34,961 bases of DNA, from positions 1 through 34,961 of the IMG/VR virus record IMGVR_UViG_3300023118_000236. One strand, 5' to 3'. Below the pieces are notes generated by a model, which was not told the origin of the DNA, did not search any database, and was given only the letters and a program-made list of their open reading frames with translations. A program made the translations under genes and the position numbers. Positions 24,581-31,699 of the stretch are shown here, piece after piece (the stretch's first letter is position 1; every line of letters starts with the position of its first letter). Origin of the DNA: a virus.

Positions 24581-24949
24581 TTATAAAAATGCTTTCCCTA
24601 ATCCCTTACCTGTGGCATCAACTATTTTGATGGCCTTAACTTGGTACACCGAACTTTCAACGGCCATCCTACTAATTAAAACAGCCATTGGAGTTTTATC
24701 CCGGCCATCATCAACTACAGTAACATATAAAAATCCCGTTTCTCTTCTAAAATCAACACTACCAACACCCTGCATTTGCTCAACCTTGTTAATGAACCCA
24801 GTAGGGGTAGTTGTAACATACCTGGGCTTATCAACCTGTATGAAATGTGGCCCGATAATTAAAGCCAATACTACAACCACTGCAATAGCTATTAATATAT
24901 AGGCTGCGGTATTAGATTGATTTTTTTTTGTTACTGTAGCTGCTTTCAT
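24581..24949 (-). CDS. Small membrane-anchored protein (122 aa)
   Basis: Starts MKAATVTKKNQSNTAAY and has one transmembrane segment (ILIAIAVVVVLALIIG, about 18-33). A soluble domain of about 85 residues follows (FINKVEQMQGVGSVDFRRET, FLYVTVVDDGRDKTPMAVLI). I chose the ATG at 24949 rather than the TTG further upstream because the latter overlaps the preceding gene's stop. The N-in topology would place the domain in the periplasm. The function is unknown; superinfection exclusion or membrane interference are possibilities. Confidence 0.65.
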   Translation of the reverse strand: MKAATVTKKNQSNTAAYILIAIAVVVVLALIIGPHFIQVDKPRYVTTTPTGFINKVEQMQGVGSVDFRRETGFLYVTVVDDGRDKTPMAVLISRMAVESSVYQVKAIKIVDATGKGLGKAFL

Positions 24950-24966
24950 ATTAGTAAAATTTAAAG

Positions 24967-25341
24967 TCAAATGTAAAGTCGGTTTAAGCCTTCGTTAAAA
25001 TGCACCGTGTCGCCAATAACTTTTATAGTATAACAAATTATCCTTTCAGGTGGATACAATCCACCGCAATTACTTACAATTATTCTATCTTGCTCATATC
25101 CGTTTTGAACGTTAGCACCCATAAATACGAACGAATTTTGCTCAGTAACCAATTCTTCATGGTTCCTATCAATACGCCTAATCACCCTTTCCATGAACGT
25201 TTTTAAATAGGTCGGCATAAAAATAGCTAAATGTTTGTTAGGATAATTTTTATCATTCAATAATCTGATCGCTTTGCGCATAGCTATAATAATATCAGTT
25301 ACCAATTGCGCATGTTCGTCGAGTTGGTTTTCTTTACTCAT
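24967..25341 (-). CDS. Hypothetical protein (124 aa)
   Basis: No recognised family. The N-terminal half is helical (LVTDIIIAMRKAIRLLND, YLKTFMERVIRRID) and the C-terminal half is beta-rich. No signal or membrane segment. It lies 1 bp downstream of the lipoprotein gene and 17 bp upstream of the membrane protein start, so it is part of the same operon. Confidence 0.65.
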   Translation of the reverse strand: MSKENQLDEHAQLVTDIIIAMRKAIRLLNDKNYPNKHLAIFMPTYLKTFMERVIRRIDRNHEELVTEQNSFVFMGANVQNGYEQDRIIVSNCGGLYPPERIICYTIKVIGDTVHFNEGLNRLYI

Positions 25342-25342
25342 A

Positions 25343-25687
25343 TTAACTGTTATTTACTCGTAAAGGATATTTCATTAATGTATACTGCTTATTTGCATGA
25401 TCGGTCAAGCACATGGAATGTTCGTCAATAGAATTTATTTCATAAGTTTCATTGATAATCGAACTTTCGACTTTTAAATAACGGTGGCCCTCGGTATGTA
25501 TATCTGTATATTTAATATATTTCCCCCTGCCTTTCGTGTCATCTATTGATAATTGCAGGTCGTCATTTTTAGAAACCCACACGGCAATAAGGTCGTTGTT
25601 TTTTAGAGGTTTTACATCCTGCATTTTGGTACAGCCTGAAAAACACATCAGGCTTACCAGTGATAAAAATTTAAGGTTGGTTTTCAT
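25343..25687 (-). CDS. Lipoprotein (114 aa)
   Basis: Begins MKTNLKFLSLVSLMCFSGC: basic n-region, hydrophobic core and a lipobox ending FSGC, so it should be lipidated and exported. The mature domain of about 95 residues is beta-rich (KNNDLIAVWVSKNDDLQLSI, KYIKYTDIHTEGHRYLKVES), like small lipocalin-type or DUF lipoproteins of Bacteroidota. The ATG at 25687 gives the best signal peptide. It is an accessory gene in the middle operon. Prophage lipoproteins often act in superinfection exclusion or alter the host surface, but no direct evidence for that is present here. Confidence 0.7.
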   Translation of the reverse strand: MKTNLKFLSLVSLMCFSGCTKMQDVKPLKNNDLIAVWVSKNDDLQLSIDDTKGRGKYIKYTDIHTEGHRYLKVESSIINETYEINSIDEHSMCLTDHANKQYTLMKYPLRVNNS

Positions 25688-25737
25688 TTTGTAAGGCTTC
25701 AAAATTAATAATTTCTGTTTGTTATATTGATTATGGT

Positions 25738-25764
25738 TTTAAATAGTTTTAAATACCCTTTAAA
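25738..25764. repeat. Phased TTTAAA repeat cluster
   Basis: TTTAAA at 25738, 25748 and 25759 (steps 10 and 11), between the GemA-like gene and the lipoprotein gene and covering the stop codon of the former. Confidence 0.8.
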
Positions 25765-26144
25765 TAGTCGGTGTAAACCAATTCAAACTGTGAAACAAGC
25801 GTTGGTAACTCCGAATATTTAAATTGATCTAATGGCTTATTTTTGCCCGAAAAGCGGATGCACCAATTATTAACCCTAACCATATCAACCCGGCCATCAA
25901 GTAACTCCCAGTGCATTTCATGAGCATGGCTTAATATTTTCCTTCGCATCTTATCAGATGGGTTGCCCTCCTGGCCTAAATATGTGTTAAGATATTTAAC
26001 TATCTCCTGCGCTTCTTTTTGAGTTAAGTCCGTTATGTGTACCGTGCGTTCATCGCTAAAAGAGGCTACTATATCCTCCTTTTGAGCGGTGAGCCCTGCT
26101 TTATTAAGCAAGGCCCTAATCATTCCTATTTGTCTACCTGTCAT
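25749..26144 (-). CDS. GemA-like (Mu gp16, DUF1018-type) regulatory protein
   Basis: A 131-residue protein: MTGRQIGMIRALLNKAGLTA, then VHITDLTQKEAQEIVKYLN, then KMRRKILSHAHEMHWELL. The order of two helical motifs (an N-terminal 'lookup' helix pair with a threonine/lysine-rich loop, and a central lt.kEa..iv.yL helix) resembles the phage GemA/gp16 family. In Mu, GemA modulates host gene expression and DNA supercoiling. It lies after the replication genes as in Mu. Moderate confidence; the C-terminal part differs. Confidence 0.55.
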   Translation of the reverse strand: MTGRQIGMIRALLNKAGLTAQKEDIVASFSDERTVHITDLTQKEAQEIVKYLNTYLGQEGNPSDKMRRKILSHAHEMHWELLDGRVDMVRVNNWCIRFSGKNKPLDQFKYSELPTLVSQFELVYTDYLKGI

Positions 26145-26146
26145 GG

Positions 26147-26341
26147 TTAATTAAATTGATGTTGATTTTTGTCGTATTCGATTATGTGTTGCATTACTCG
26201 TGCTAAACTCCATTCATGGGGGTAATTTATCGTAGCGGCATAATTTGCTATTGTAGATGAATTAAATATTATTAAGCATTCGAGCGTCGATATGTGGTAG
26301 TTGCCGTTCTTGCTGCTGAATTGATAGGTATTTCCGTCCAT
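26147..26341 (-). CDS. Hypothetical protein (64 aa)
   Basis: A small protein beginning MDGNTYQFSSKNGNYHISTL. I used the ATG at 26341, which is 1 bp after the upstream stop, instead of the longer frame that overlaps the previous gene. No domain was recognised. Confidence 0.6.
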   Translation of the reverse strand: MDGNTYQFSSKNGNYHISTLECLIIFNSSTIANYAATINYPHEWSLARVMQHIIEYDKNQHQFN

Positions 26342-26342
26342 A

Positions 26343-26771
26343 TTATTTTTCTTGTTTCCAGTCCGTTTCGTAATAAGCACCCCTTATGTAGTTTTCCGGG
26401 TCTACAATACCCCGTTTAAGCCGATAGCAAGCATCTAAGTATTCCGGCACTCTTATTATTGCAAGCATTTTATCTGCATCCTTTAAGCGGTCGTAAAGAG
26501 GCTTTGTGCGCTTTTTATTGATCTTCTTTGAATACTTAGCCCAGAATACATCAAAGCTCAAATCCTGCGGTACTTCCTTTATTACCCCCTGTATTTTTGA
26601 TGCTATGGTTGCGATCCATTGTTTTGATTGAGGCAGGTTTCCTAACACCCAATCAAGCTGTTTCTCGTTCATGCCACTGCTATTTTCATATAGCACGAGC
26701 CTATCAATTTCATTGTATCCAAAAATCACTTCACCTGTAAATTTTGGAGATGTAAGTATGTACTTTGTCAT
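26343..26771 (-). CDS. Hypothetical protein with DnaT/replisome-loader-like C-terminus
   Basis: A 142-residue protein. Residues about 72-140 (FDVFWAKYSKKINKKRTKPL, ACYRLKRGIVDPENYIRGAY) follow the pattern of the C-terminal domain of phage replisome organisers and DnaT-like proteins: a Phe-x-x-Phe-Trp start, a Lys-rich patch and a final YI.G..Y. segment. The N-terminal half is unrecognised. A role in helping to load the host replisome at transposition forks is plausible but inferred. Confidence 0.6.
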   Translation of the reverse strand: MTKYILTSPKFTGEVIFGYNEIDRLVLYENSSGMNEKQLDWVLGNLPQSKQWIATIASKIQGVIKEVPQDLSFDVFWAKYSKKINKKRTKPLYDRLKDADKMLAIIRVPEYLDACYRLKRGIVDPENYIRGAYYETDWKQEK

Positions 26772-26777
26772 AGTGTA

Positions 26778-27020
26778 TTATTTAGTTTGAAGCCCATAGG
26801 TGCACAGGTCATGGCCATATAACCGCATAGCATCATCCCTGTTAAACTCGTTAATCAACCGTGCGCACTTTGGGCAATAATATTTGTGGGTGGAATGATT
26901 GTAAAAAACAGCCCGGCTACGGTAACAAGCACCACGGTTGCACTCTCCATTAAAGTCGCCTTTTACCGATGGCCTTACCTTTTTAGAGGCTATTTTTATT
27001 GGATTTTGAACTATTACCAT
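26778..27020 (-). CDS. Small zinc-ribbon-like protein (80 aa)
   Basis: Four cysteines in two pairs, CNRGAC (about 27-32) and CPKC (about 49-52), with a basic N-terminus (KIASKKVRPSVKGDF) suggest a small zinc ribbon that could bind nucleic acid or protein. First gene of the middle block, after a terminator at 27043-27065. No specific family was recognised. Confidence 0.65.
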   Translation of the reverse strand: MVIVQNPIKIASKKVRPSVKGDFNGECNRGACYRSRAVFYNHSTHKYYCPKCARLINEFNRDDAMRLYGHDLCTYGLQTK

Positions 27021-27042
27021 TTTTGTGGGATTTTTAGTTTGT

Positions 27043-27065
27043 AAAAACAGCCTTTGCAGGGCTGT
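27043..27065 (-). terminator. Intrinsic terminator between early and middle blocks
   Basis: ACAGCC (27047-27052) pairs with GGCTGT (27060-27065). On the minus strand the stem is followed by a T-run (27047-27043). It lies in the 153-bp gap downstream of the RecA-like ATPase gene. No clear promoter was seen between it and the next gene, so it may be leaky or subject to antitermination. Confidence 0.75.
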
Positions 27066-27125
27066 AAGGGATTATTTACCTTATTTATAACTGCTTTTTA
27101 CTCCCAAAACAAGGGCTGAAATGTA

Positions 27126-27148
27126 GGGGGTATCTGCATTTACCCCCC
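27126..27148. other. GGGGGTA/TACCCCC hairpin
   Basis: A 7-bp stem (27126-27132 with 27141-27147) and 8-nt loop, 25 bp after the RecA-like gene stop. Not followed by a T-run. It may protect the 3' end of the early transcript. Confidence 0.5.
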
Positions 27149-27173
27149 TGCTTTGGATGGGGTTTTGCAGCAA

Positions 27174-27842
27174 TTACCCAACCTCTAAAGCGGTAAAGTA
27201 TTTAGGATTTAGAAGCTTAGCCCGCTCTTCATAGATGATATAATCACCTTCACCACCGAACCGGCTTTTCATAGGGTATGCGATAAACTTTTTCACCAGT
27301 ATACCAATACCGCCATCATATTCAATCTGCTCTCCTGTGGTCTTTTTAGGCTTTTTGCCGTTGGCGTGGCTTATGAAAATTAAAGCTTTGTTTTTGATCT
27401 TAGCCAGCAGCTTCAATTCTTTATACTGGTCAAATGTGAAGTTGGTATAATCCCAACTATCAAAGAAGATAAAGTCAGGGCTGCTTCTTTTGCCTAAATA
27501 GTTCATGACATCTTCAAAAAGGGTAACGCCTTTTGGTACATCTGCAACAGGATCAATAATGATAAAGCTACCCTTAGGACAATTCTGCATTTCATTTCGG
27601 TTGACAGCCCTTTGCAAGTCGTAACCATGCCCTTGCTCATAACTTAACCAACCTACTACGCCAAATTCGGTAAGGTGCTTTGCCATCTGTATACAAAACT
27701 CTGTTTTACCGTTGCCGCTCTCCCCATAAATAATGCATATAAAATCTTTAGGGATACTACCCAATATAGCCCTGAACTTTGGGTTAATGGGTAATTTTTT
27801 AAATGTTTTCTGTTGAAATTGGAATACTCCGAGTGATTTCAT
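27174..27842 (-). CDS. RecA-fold ATPase
   Basis: A 222-residue P-loop ATPase of the RecA/RadA/DnaB-like superfamily. Walker A GESGNGKT is at 40-47, Walker B FIFFD at 124-128, and IFISHANGKK (about 153-162) fits the family's sensor strand. It lacks a DNA-binding domain of its own. Similar short proteins occur in phage replication or recombination modules as single-strand-annealing partners or as helicase-like ATPases. Its start overlaps the upstream stop (ATGA). It is the last gene of the early operon, so it probably acts in replication alongside the transposition proteins. Mu has no counterpart. Confidence 0.82.
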   Translation of the reverse strand: MKSLGVFQFQQKTFKKLPINPKFRAILGSIPKDFICIIYGESGNGKTEFCIQMAKHLTEFGVVGWLSYEQGHGYDLQRAVNRNEMQNCPKGSFIIIDPVADVPKGVTLFEDVMNYLGKRSSPDFIFFDSWDYTNFTFDQYKELKLLAKIKNKALIFISHANGKKPKKTTGEQIEYDGGIGILVKKFIAYPMKSRFGGEGDYIIYEERAKLLNPKYFTALEVG

Positions 27843-28066
27843 TCTTGTGTGTGTCGTAAAAAAACTACTTCTGTTTCACTATTAATTGCATCCGGGTAAC
27901 GTGGGTCCCTGCCATCAGGCAAGCACCACAGCGTATATGTGCGATGCTTGGTAACTTTGGGTTTATGCTCGACCATTTGCAGTACATTCTTTTTGGCATC
28001 GGTGGCTTTATAAAAGCGGTCACCGATAGCCAAAGCTTTTGCATTTGTTCTTGTACCCCGTTCCAT
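27839..28066 (-). CDS. Hypothetical protein (75 aa)
   Basis: A small basic protein (MERGTRTNAKALAIGDRFYK, then KVTKHRTYTLWCLPDGRDPR). No family recognised. It overlaps both neighbours (TAATG with the HD gene and ATGA with the ATPase gene), so it is almost certainly translated. Confidence 0.65.
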   Translation of the reverse strand: MERGTRTNAKALAIGDRFYKATDAKKNVLQMVEHKPKVTKHRTYTLWCLPDGRDPRYPDAINSETEVVFLRHTQE

Positions 28067-28614
28067 TATAATTGAAAAAAGATTTTATAAAACGATAGGA
28101 ATTTGTGTCGGGCATCGGCATGCACCCATGCATGAGGGTTGATGTTAATTTGTTGCATAAAATCAAACCACTGGGCATCATCACCAATGATGAACCTTTT
28201 ATGCTCAACCTCTAAAGCCATTTTATCATATTGCTTTATTTCCAAAAGCTTACTTGCATCAAGGTTAAACTTGCGGGTTATGGCTTTCATAAAGTCATTT
28301 TCAAGCTCTTCATAAGCAATGCCTAAAAGGTTTTTTAAAGGCTTTATAACATCGCCTAAATAAGCCTCCGCAGCATCATGCAATAAGGCTTCCCGGCAAA
28401 GGTATTCCGGGGCGATTGCAGCGACAATTACACTATGCTGCGCAACGCTGTAAAACGTGCTACTATGACCGCCAAACCTGCATATTTTAGATAATGCTGC
28501 TGCAATATCTTCAATGCAAATCATATCAGGTGTAGGGCGGTTAATATCTATAAGCGTACCGCTTGCCGCATTAAATACGCCGTCTTTGTTGGCGTGAACA
28601 TCGTGATATATCAT
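28066..28614 (-). CDS. HD-domain phosphohydrolase (YfbR-like 5'-nucleotidase)
   Basis: A 182-residue HD-superfamily enzyme. Metal ligands fit VAQHS (His60), ALLHDAAEAYLGD (His79-Asp80) and QYDKMALEVE (Asp130). The stretch YLGDVIKPLK resembles the GD.PTPVK motif of YfbR 5'-deoxynucleotidases, which remove phosphate from deoxynucleoside monophosphates. It may adjust nucleotide pools during phage replication. Some phages use relatives in making modified bases, but no other modification enzymes are present here. The start follows TTTAAA repeats by 1 bp. Confidence 0.85.
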   Translation of the reverse strand: MIYHDVHANKDGVFNAASGTLIDINRPTPDMICIEDIAAALSKICRFGGHSSTFYSVAQHSVIVAAIAPEYLCREALLHDAAEAYLGDVIKPLKNLLGIAYEELENDFMKAITRKFNLDASKLLEIKQYDKMALEVEHKRFIIGDDAQWFDFMQQININPHAWVHADARHKFLSFYKIFFQL

Positions 28615-28615
28615 A

Positions 28616-28632
28616 TTTAAAGGGGTTTTAAA
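28616..28632. repeat. Phased TTTAAA pair upstream of the HD gene
   Basis: TTTAAA at 28616 and 28627 (11-bp step), directly before the ATG at 28614. Confidence 0.65.
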
Positions 28633-28635
28633 GGG

Positions 28636-28851
28636 TTATTGTTCAGAGTAGAGACGTAGGTGATCTATTTCATTGTAGCTTGCTGTGTCCGTATCGGTTG
28701 TGTCTATGCTTGTTATTTCCGAATGAAATTCAATCCGGTGTAGTCTGGCCTGATCGCCAACCATAGCAGCCAAGAGGTAAAGAAATGCTCCAATGAACAG
28801 CGTTGTGATTAGCAACCACCAAAAACCTTTGTTTTTGCTTTTGTTTTTCAT
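28636..28851 (-). CDS. Small membrane protein (71 aa)
   Basis: One transmembrane segment (WWLLITTLFIGAFLYLLAAM, about 11-30) after a Lys/Asn-rich N-terminus, then an acidic soluble tail with TTDTDTASYNEID. No family recognised. Its start lies 31 bp downstream of a CCGG hairpin (28882-28900). Confidence 0.65.
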   Translation of the reverse strand: MKNKSKNKGFWWLLITTLFIGAFLYLLAAMVGDQARLHRIEFHSEITSIDTTDTDTASYNEIDHLRLYSEQ

Positions 28852-28881
28852 GTTTTTAATTGATTAATTAGTTAGAACCCG

Positions 28882-28900
28882 CCCCGGCCTTGAACCGGGG
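28882..28900 (-). other. CCGG hairpin, copy B
   Basis: CCCCGG (28882-28887) and CCGGGG (28895-28900) pair around the loop CCTTGAA; an outer stem AACCCG (28876-28881) with CGGGTT (28913-28918) encloses it. It is almost identical to copy A at 33676-33694, with a compensating base-pair change. Confidence 0.65.
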
Positions 28901-28916
28901 GTGACTTCCAGTCGGG

Positions 28917-29150
28917 TTAGTTATTGATAAAAAAATCGAAGGGTATTAACTTGCATTCCAGTTGCTTTAGTTCAGCTTTTGGAAATTTTTTATGCACGTT
29001 GCTTATGATCTCATTGTAAGCCTTTTCACCTGCTGTTTTGGGATTTGTCGCAACTACTAAACCCTTTACCACTGATGGCTTAAATTTTACATTTGGGCTA
29101 CCGGGTTCGTAAGCTTTCAGGCGAACGAAATACATATTGTTTTTTGCCAT
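28917..29150 (-). CDS. Hypothetical protein (77 aa)
   Basis: A small basic alpha/beta protein, MAKNNMYFVRLKAYEPGSPN, with TAGEKAYNEIISNVHKKFP in a helix. No family recognised. It lies 2 bp downstream of the DUF3164 gene in the early operon, and its stop lies in the outer stem of hairpin B. Confidence 0.65.
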   Translation of the reverse strand: MAKNNMYFVRLKAYEPGSPNVKFKPSVVKGLVVATNPKTAGEKAYNEIISNVHKKFPKAELKQLECKLIPFDFFINN

Positions 29151-29152
29151 GA

Positions 29153-29791
29153 TTATATTGCTGAAAAGTTTAACTGTACATTCTGATATTGGCCAGCATC
29201 ATTGCGAACCCAAACCCGGTAATATTCTTTGCTTGTAGGGCGGTTAATGGCTTTATCAATGAAGTCCATTGCCTTTTTGTAGCGAGGGTCTGTTATGCGG
29301 GAGGCATGTTTCTTTAAGCTCAATACTTTGTCGGTATCCAACTCTCCACGGCTTTTTTCAAATGCGGACATGATAAGCGGCTCGATCCATGAAGCAACCT
29401 CTTTTAAAGAGTCTTTTAAAAGGGCATCAAGCTCCGCTTTTGCAAGTTTTATAAACTCCTCATCAAAGTGTATAGGCTCATTTATGGCTACTTCAATTTT
29501 TATTGAACGGTCGAAATTATATAGGGTAATACCTCCTTTCCCCTTGCCTTGAATCTTACCATTATTGGCAGCTACAAACGTTTTGTATAACTCTTCTGCC
29601 TGTGCTTTTACCTCACTTTTGAAGTTCAATAGCTTGACATTGATGTTAATGGCCTCTTTTGCAAGCTTTGAAATTAAGGTTTCAGCTTTCCGCTCGTAAG
29701 GCGTGGTGCGGTTATAAGGAATTACTTTTCCCTCCTCATCTAACCAGTTCTTGTCTGCGGGTTTTTGTTGTTTTACTGTTAATGTGCTCAT
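29153..29791 (-). CDS. DUF3164 family protein
   Basis: A 212-residue protein typical of early regions of Mu-like phages: an N-terminal NWLDEEGKVIPYNRTTPYER (the W.D..G..vP motif), a long helical region (ETLISKLAKEAININVKLLN), and a Gly/Lys-rich turn (NNGKIQGKGKGGITLYNFDR). The family is conserved next to MuA/MuB in many transposable phages, but its function is not established. It is translated close to its neighbours (14 bp after the upstream gene). Confidence 0.85.
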   Translation of the reverse strand: MSTLTVKQQKPADKNWLDEEGKVIPYNRTTPYERKAETLISKLAKEAININVKLLNFKSEVKAQAEELYKTFVAANNGKIQGKGKGGITLYNFDRSIKIEVAINEPIHFDEEFIKLAKAELDALLKDSLKEVASWIEPLIMSAFEKSRGELDTDKVLSLKKHASRITDPRYKKAMDFIDKAINRPTSKEYYRVWVRNDAGQYQNVQLNFSAI

Positions 29792-29805
29792 ATATTAATT
29801 TTCGT

Positions 29806-30111
29806 TTATGCGTAGGTTTTGTCCAATTCGGTTAAGTGATTTTCTATCATTATTTGCTCATAATGCCAAGAACTTCCGAGGTGCCTCTTTTGGAAGTACA
29901 GGTAATAAGCTTTTCCCTCTACATCCGAAAGGCTCAAGCTGTACCCGTCCTTTATTTTGCTTTCAAGCTTGTTTCTTAGCTTCTTATAAGCCTGTATCAT
30001 GATGTCTTTTACAAGGCTTTCCGCAACATCTGCGGGCTTTTCGGGGATTATTATTTGGGTGAATACCTGCTCAAGCGCACAGGCTTGTTGGTAAGTGAGT
30101 TTCAGTGTCAT
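29806..30111 (-). CDS. Hypothetical protein (101 aa)
   Basis: A helical protein, MTLKLTYQQACALEQVFTQI, with LVKDIMIQAYKKLRNKLESK. No family recognised. It overlaps the upstream DnaA-like gene by 41 bp, which is large for this genome but both frames look coding. It may assist DNA metabolism, judged only from its location. Confidence 0.6.
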   Translation of the reverse strand: MTLKLTYQQACALEQVFTQIIIPEKPADVAESLVKDIMIQAYKKLRNKLESKIKDGYSLSLSDVEGKAYYLYFQKRHLGSSWHYEQIMIENHLTELDKTYA

Positions 30112-30400
30112 TGTTATTCTCCTCCATATCTGCCATTCGTTTTATACAGGCCAGATATAATGTTTTAAATGGTTTGTTATTTCCGAGGTACTTGTTGATT
30201 GTTTTGAGCGATGCGTAAGGGGTAATGCGCATCATGTTGAGTGCTTGCGCTATTTCTGCAACTGGTATACCCTCTTCACGCATCATTATCATGGCTACAT
30301 ACCGGGCAAACGTTTCCTGATCTGAACCTCTTAAATGAATGGCTGTAACATCAATCCCAGTTTCTGCCATCACAAGCTGTATGATCTCTGCTTTGGTCAT
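30071..30400 (-). CDS. DnaA domain IV-like helix-turn-helix protein
   Basis: A 109-residue protein. The stretch ETFARYVAMIMMREEGIPVA, then EIAQALNMMRITPYASLKTI, then NKPFKTLYLACIKRM, follows the order of the DNA-binding domain IV of the initiator DnaA (a helix with R..AM.L.RE, then a helix-turn-helix). It has no AAA+ part. It could bind DnaA-box-like sites to recruit or block host initiation. The assignment is from pattern only. Its start overlaps the upstream stop (ATGA). Confidence 0.6.
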   Translation of the reverse strand: MTKAEIIQLVMAETGIDVTAIHLRGSDQETFARYVAMIMMREEGIPVAEIAQALNMMRITPYASLKTINKYLGNNKPFKTLYLACIKRMADMEENNNDTETHLPTSLCA

Positions 30401-30771
30401 TGGTATACCTCCTTTTCCAATCTTTTAGCCAGTGCCTGGGCAAAAACTACCGAGTGGGGCGTGTACTCTATTGTTTTGGCATTGTGGGTGATCTCGTAAA
30501 ACCAAATTGTTTCCTGCTGTGATAAATTTTCAATATCATTCACAAACTGGGCATCACGCCTGTGCCAGTGGTTACGCCACCATGCCCAAAATGAAGGGGT
30601 TTGTTTTAACTCATTAGCACCCCTTGCATCATCACCGATCATGAATTGTATATAAGCTTCGGCTTGCTGCATTTGGAACTCTCCGTATTGTAATTCGCTC
30701 CAATCCAATAGCTGCATTACCCGTTGCCGGGTAAGCTGCTGTATGGCTTTAATTTGTGCTACGTGACTCAT
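30397..30771 (-). CDS. Hypothetical early protein (124 aa)
   Basis: A soluble, tryptophan-rich protein (SFWAWWRNHWHRRDAQF near the middle) with helical ends. No family recognised. It lies 3 bp downstream of the MuB-like gene and overlaps the next start (ATGA), so it is part of the tight early operon. Possibly an accessory to replication or host takeover. Confidence 0.65.
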   Translation of the reverse strand: MSHVAQIKAIQQLTRQRVMQLLDWSELQYGEFQMQQAEAYIQFMIGDDARGANELKQTPSFWAWWRNHWHRRDAQFVNDIENLSQQETIWFYEITHNAKTIEYTPHSVVFAQALAKRLEKEVYQ

Positions 30772-30774
30772 AGG

Positions 30775-31647
30775 TTATTTTCCTTTCAATAAATTTTCTT
30801 TGTGTACAAGGCGTTTGATTCTGCGCATATCAATGCTGTTTTCATCAACTGTGCAGCTATCATTGAGTATGGTATTTATTTCAAATAGATCGGTGATGCC
30901 ATTGGCTCGTAACACAGCGGCACCGTCTGCTCTTGAAGGGGATGGGATTTCAGCGAAGCGGCCACCTAAACGGCTATAAAGTTCGTTATAGCACATTTTG
31001 GTACGCTGTAAGCCGTCAACTATGCGTTTTTTCAGGTTTGGAGTACCAATAAGGCAGATACCGCATTTATCCTCTACCTCATTGTACAAATCAATGATAT
31101 TGAAAAGGGTATTGTTGGGTACTTTTTCCAACTCATCGATGATGATTACCGGGCTTTCAAGGCGTTCAATAATCCTCACAACTTCGTTTAAAAGGGCATT
31201 TATTGAGCGCATTGTGTGGTTTTTTCCCATGCTTCTCAAAAGCTCCTGTAACATTTCGCTCTCACTTGTATGCCTTTTACACTTCACATAAAAAACATTC
31301 TCGTTTTGCTTCCTAAAGTTGTTAAGGGTGTGCGTTTTGCCACCGCCCGGCTGACAGATTATACCGTATGTTTCAGCGTATTTTCTTGAGTCGTTGAATA
31401 TTTCAGATAAAGCCTTTGTTGGTTCGGTATCTGCATGTATCCATTGCTCATCTAACTTTATGCCTAATGCGTTTGCCATTTTACGCCACATATCATCGGC
31501 TATATCACCATGCTTATCATTCAGCATTTTGCTAATAGTTGCGCCTGATATGCGTAAGCTTGCTTGTGCCTTGTTTGCGCTACCGGCATTTACACAGTAG
31601 TTGCTTAATTCTTGAATAATCGTTTGTTTTGTAGTGTTGTCTATCAT
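30775..31647 (-). CDS. MuB-like AAA+ ATPase (transposition target DNA activator)
   Basis: A 290-residue protein with an N-terminal helix-turn-helix (about 15-45: AQASLRISGATISKML) and an AAA+ domain: Walker A QPGGGKTH (99-106), Walker B VIIIDELEK (167-175), a sensor LIGTPNL (about 199-205), and an arginine-rich end. MuB binds target DNA, protects against self-integration and stimulates the transposase. Its place directly downstream of the MuA-like gene is as in Mu. The start at 31647 lies after a short gap containing a weak hairpin. Confidence 0.93.
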   Translation of the reverse strand: MIDNTTKQTIIQELSNYCVNAGSANKAQASLRISGATISKMLNDKHGDIADDMWRKMANALGIKLDEQWIHADTEPTKALSEIFNDSRKYAETYGIICQPGGGKTHTLNNFRKQNENVFYVKCKRHTSESEMLQELLRSMGKNHTMRSINALLNEVVRIIERLESPVIIIDELEKVPNNTLFNIIDLYNEVEDKCGICLIGTPNLKKRIVDGLQRTKMCYNELYSRLGGRFAEIPSPSRADGAAVLRANGITDLFEINTILNDSCTVDENSIDMRRIKRLVHKENLLKGK

Positions 31648-31665
31648 TTTATGTTAGGTTTAAGA

Positions 31666-31689
31666 GGTCGGAGGGTCAGAGTTCCGGCC
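31666..31689 (-). other. CCGG-type hairpin, weak copy C
   Basis: GGTCGGA (31666-31672) faces TCCGGCC (31683-31689). On the minus strand one of seven pairs is mismatched. It fills the 52-bp gap between the transposase stop and the MuB-like start, like copies A and B in the other gaps. Confidence 0.4.
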
Positions 31690-31699
31690 TTTTGTGATT

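Noticed and set aside
29403-29420. TTTAAA pairs inside genes (for example 29403/29415 and 33243/33255).
   Set aside because: Their 12-bp step follows codon periodicity of Leu-Lys repeats, so they were not counted as phased elements.
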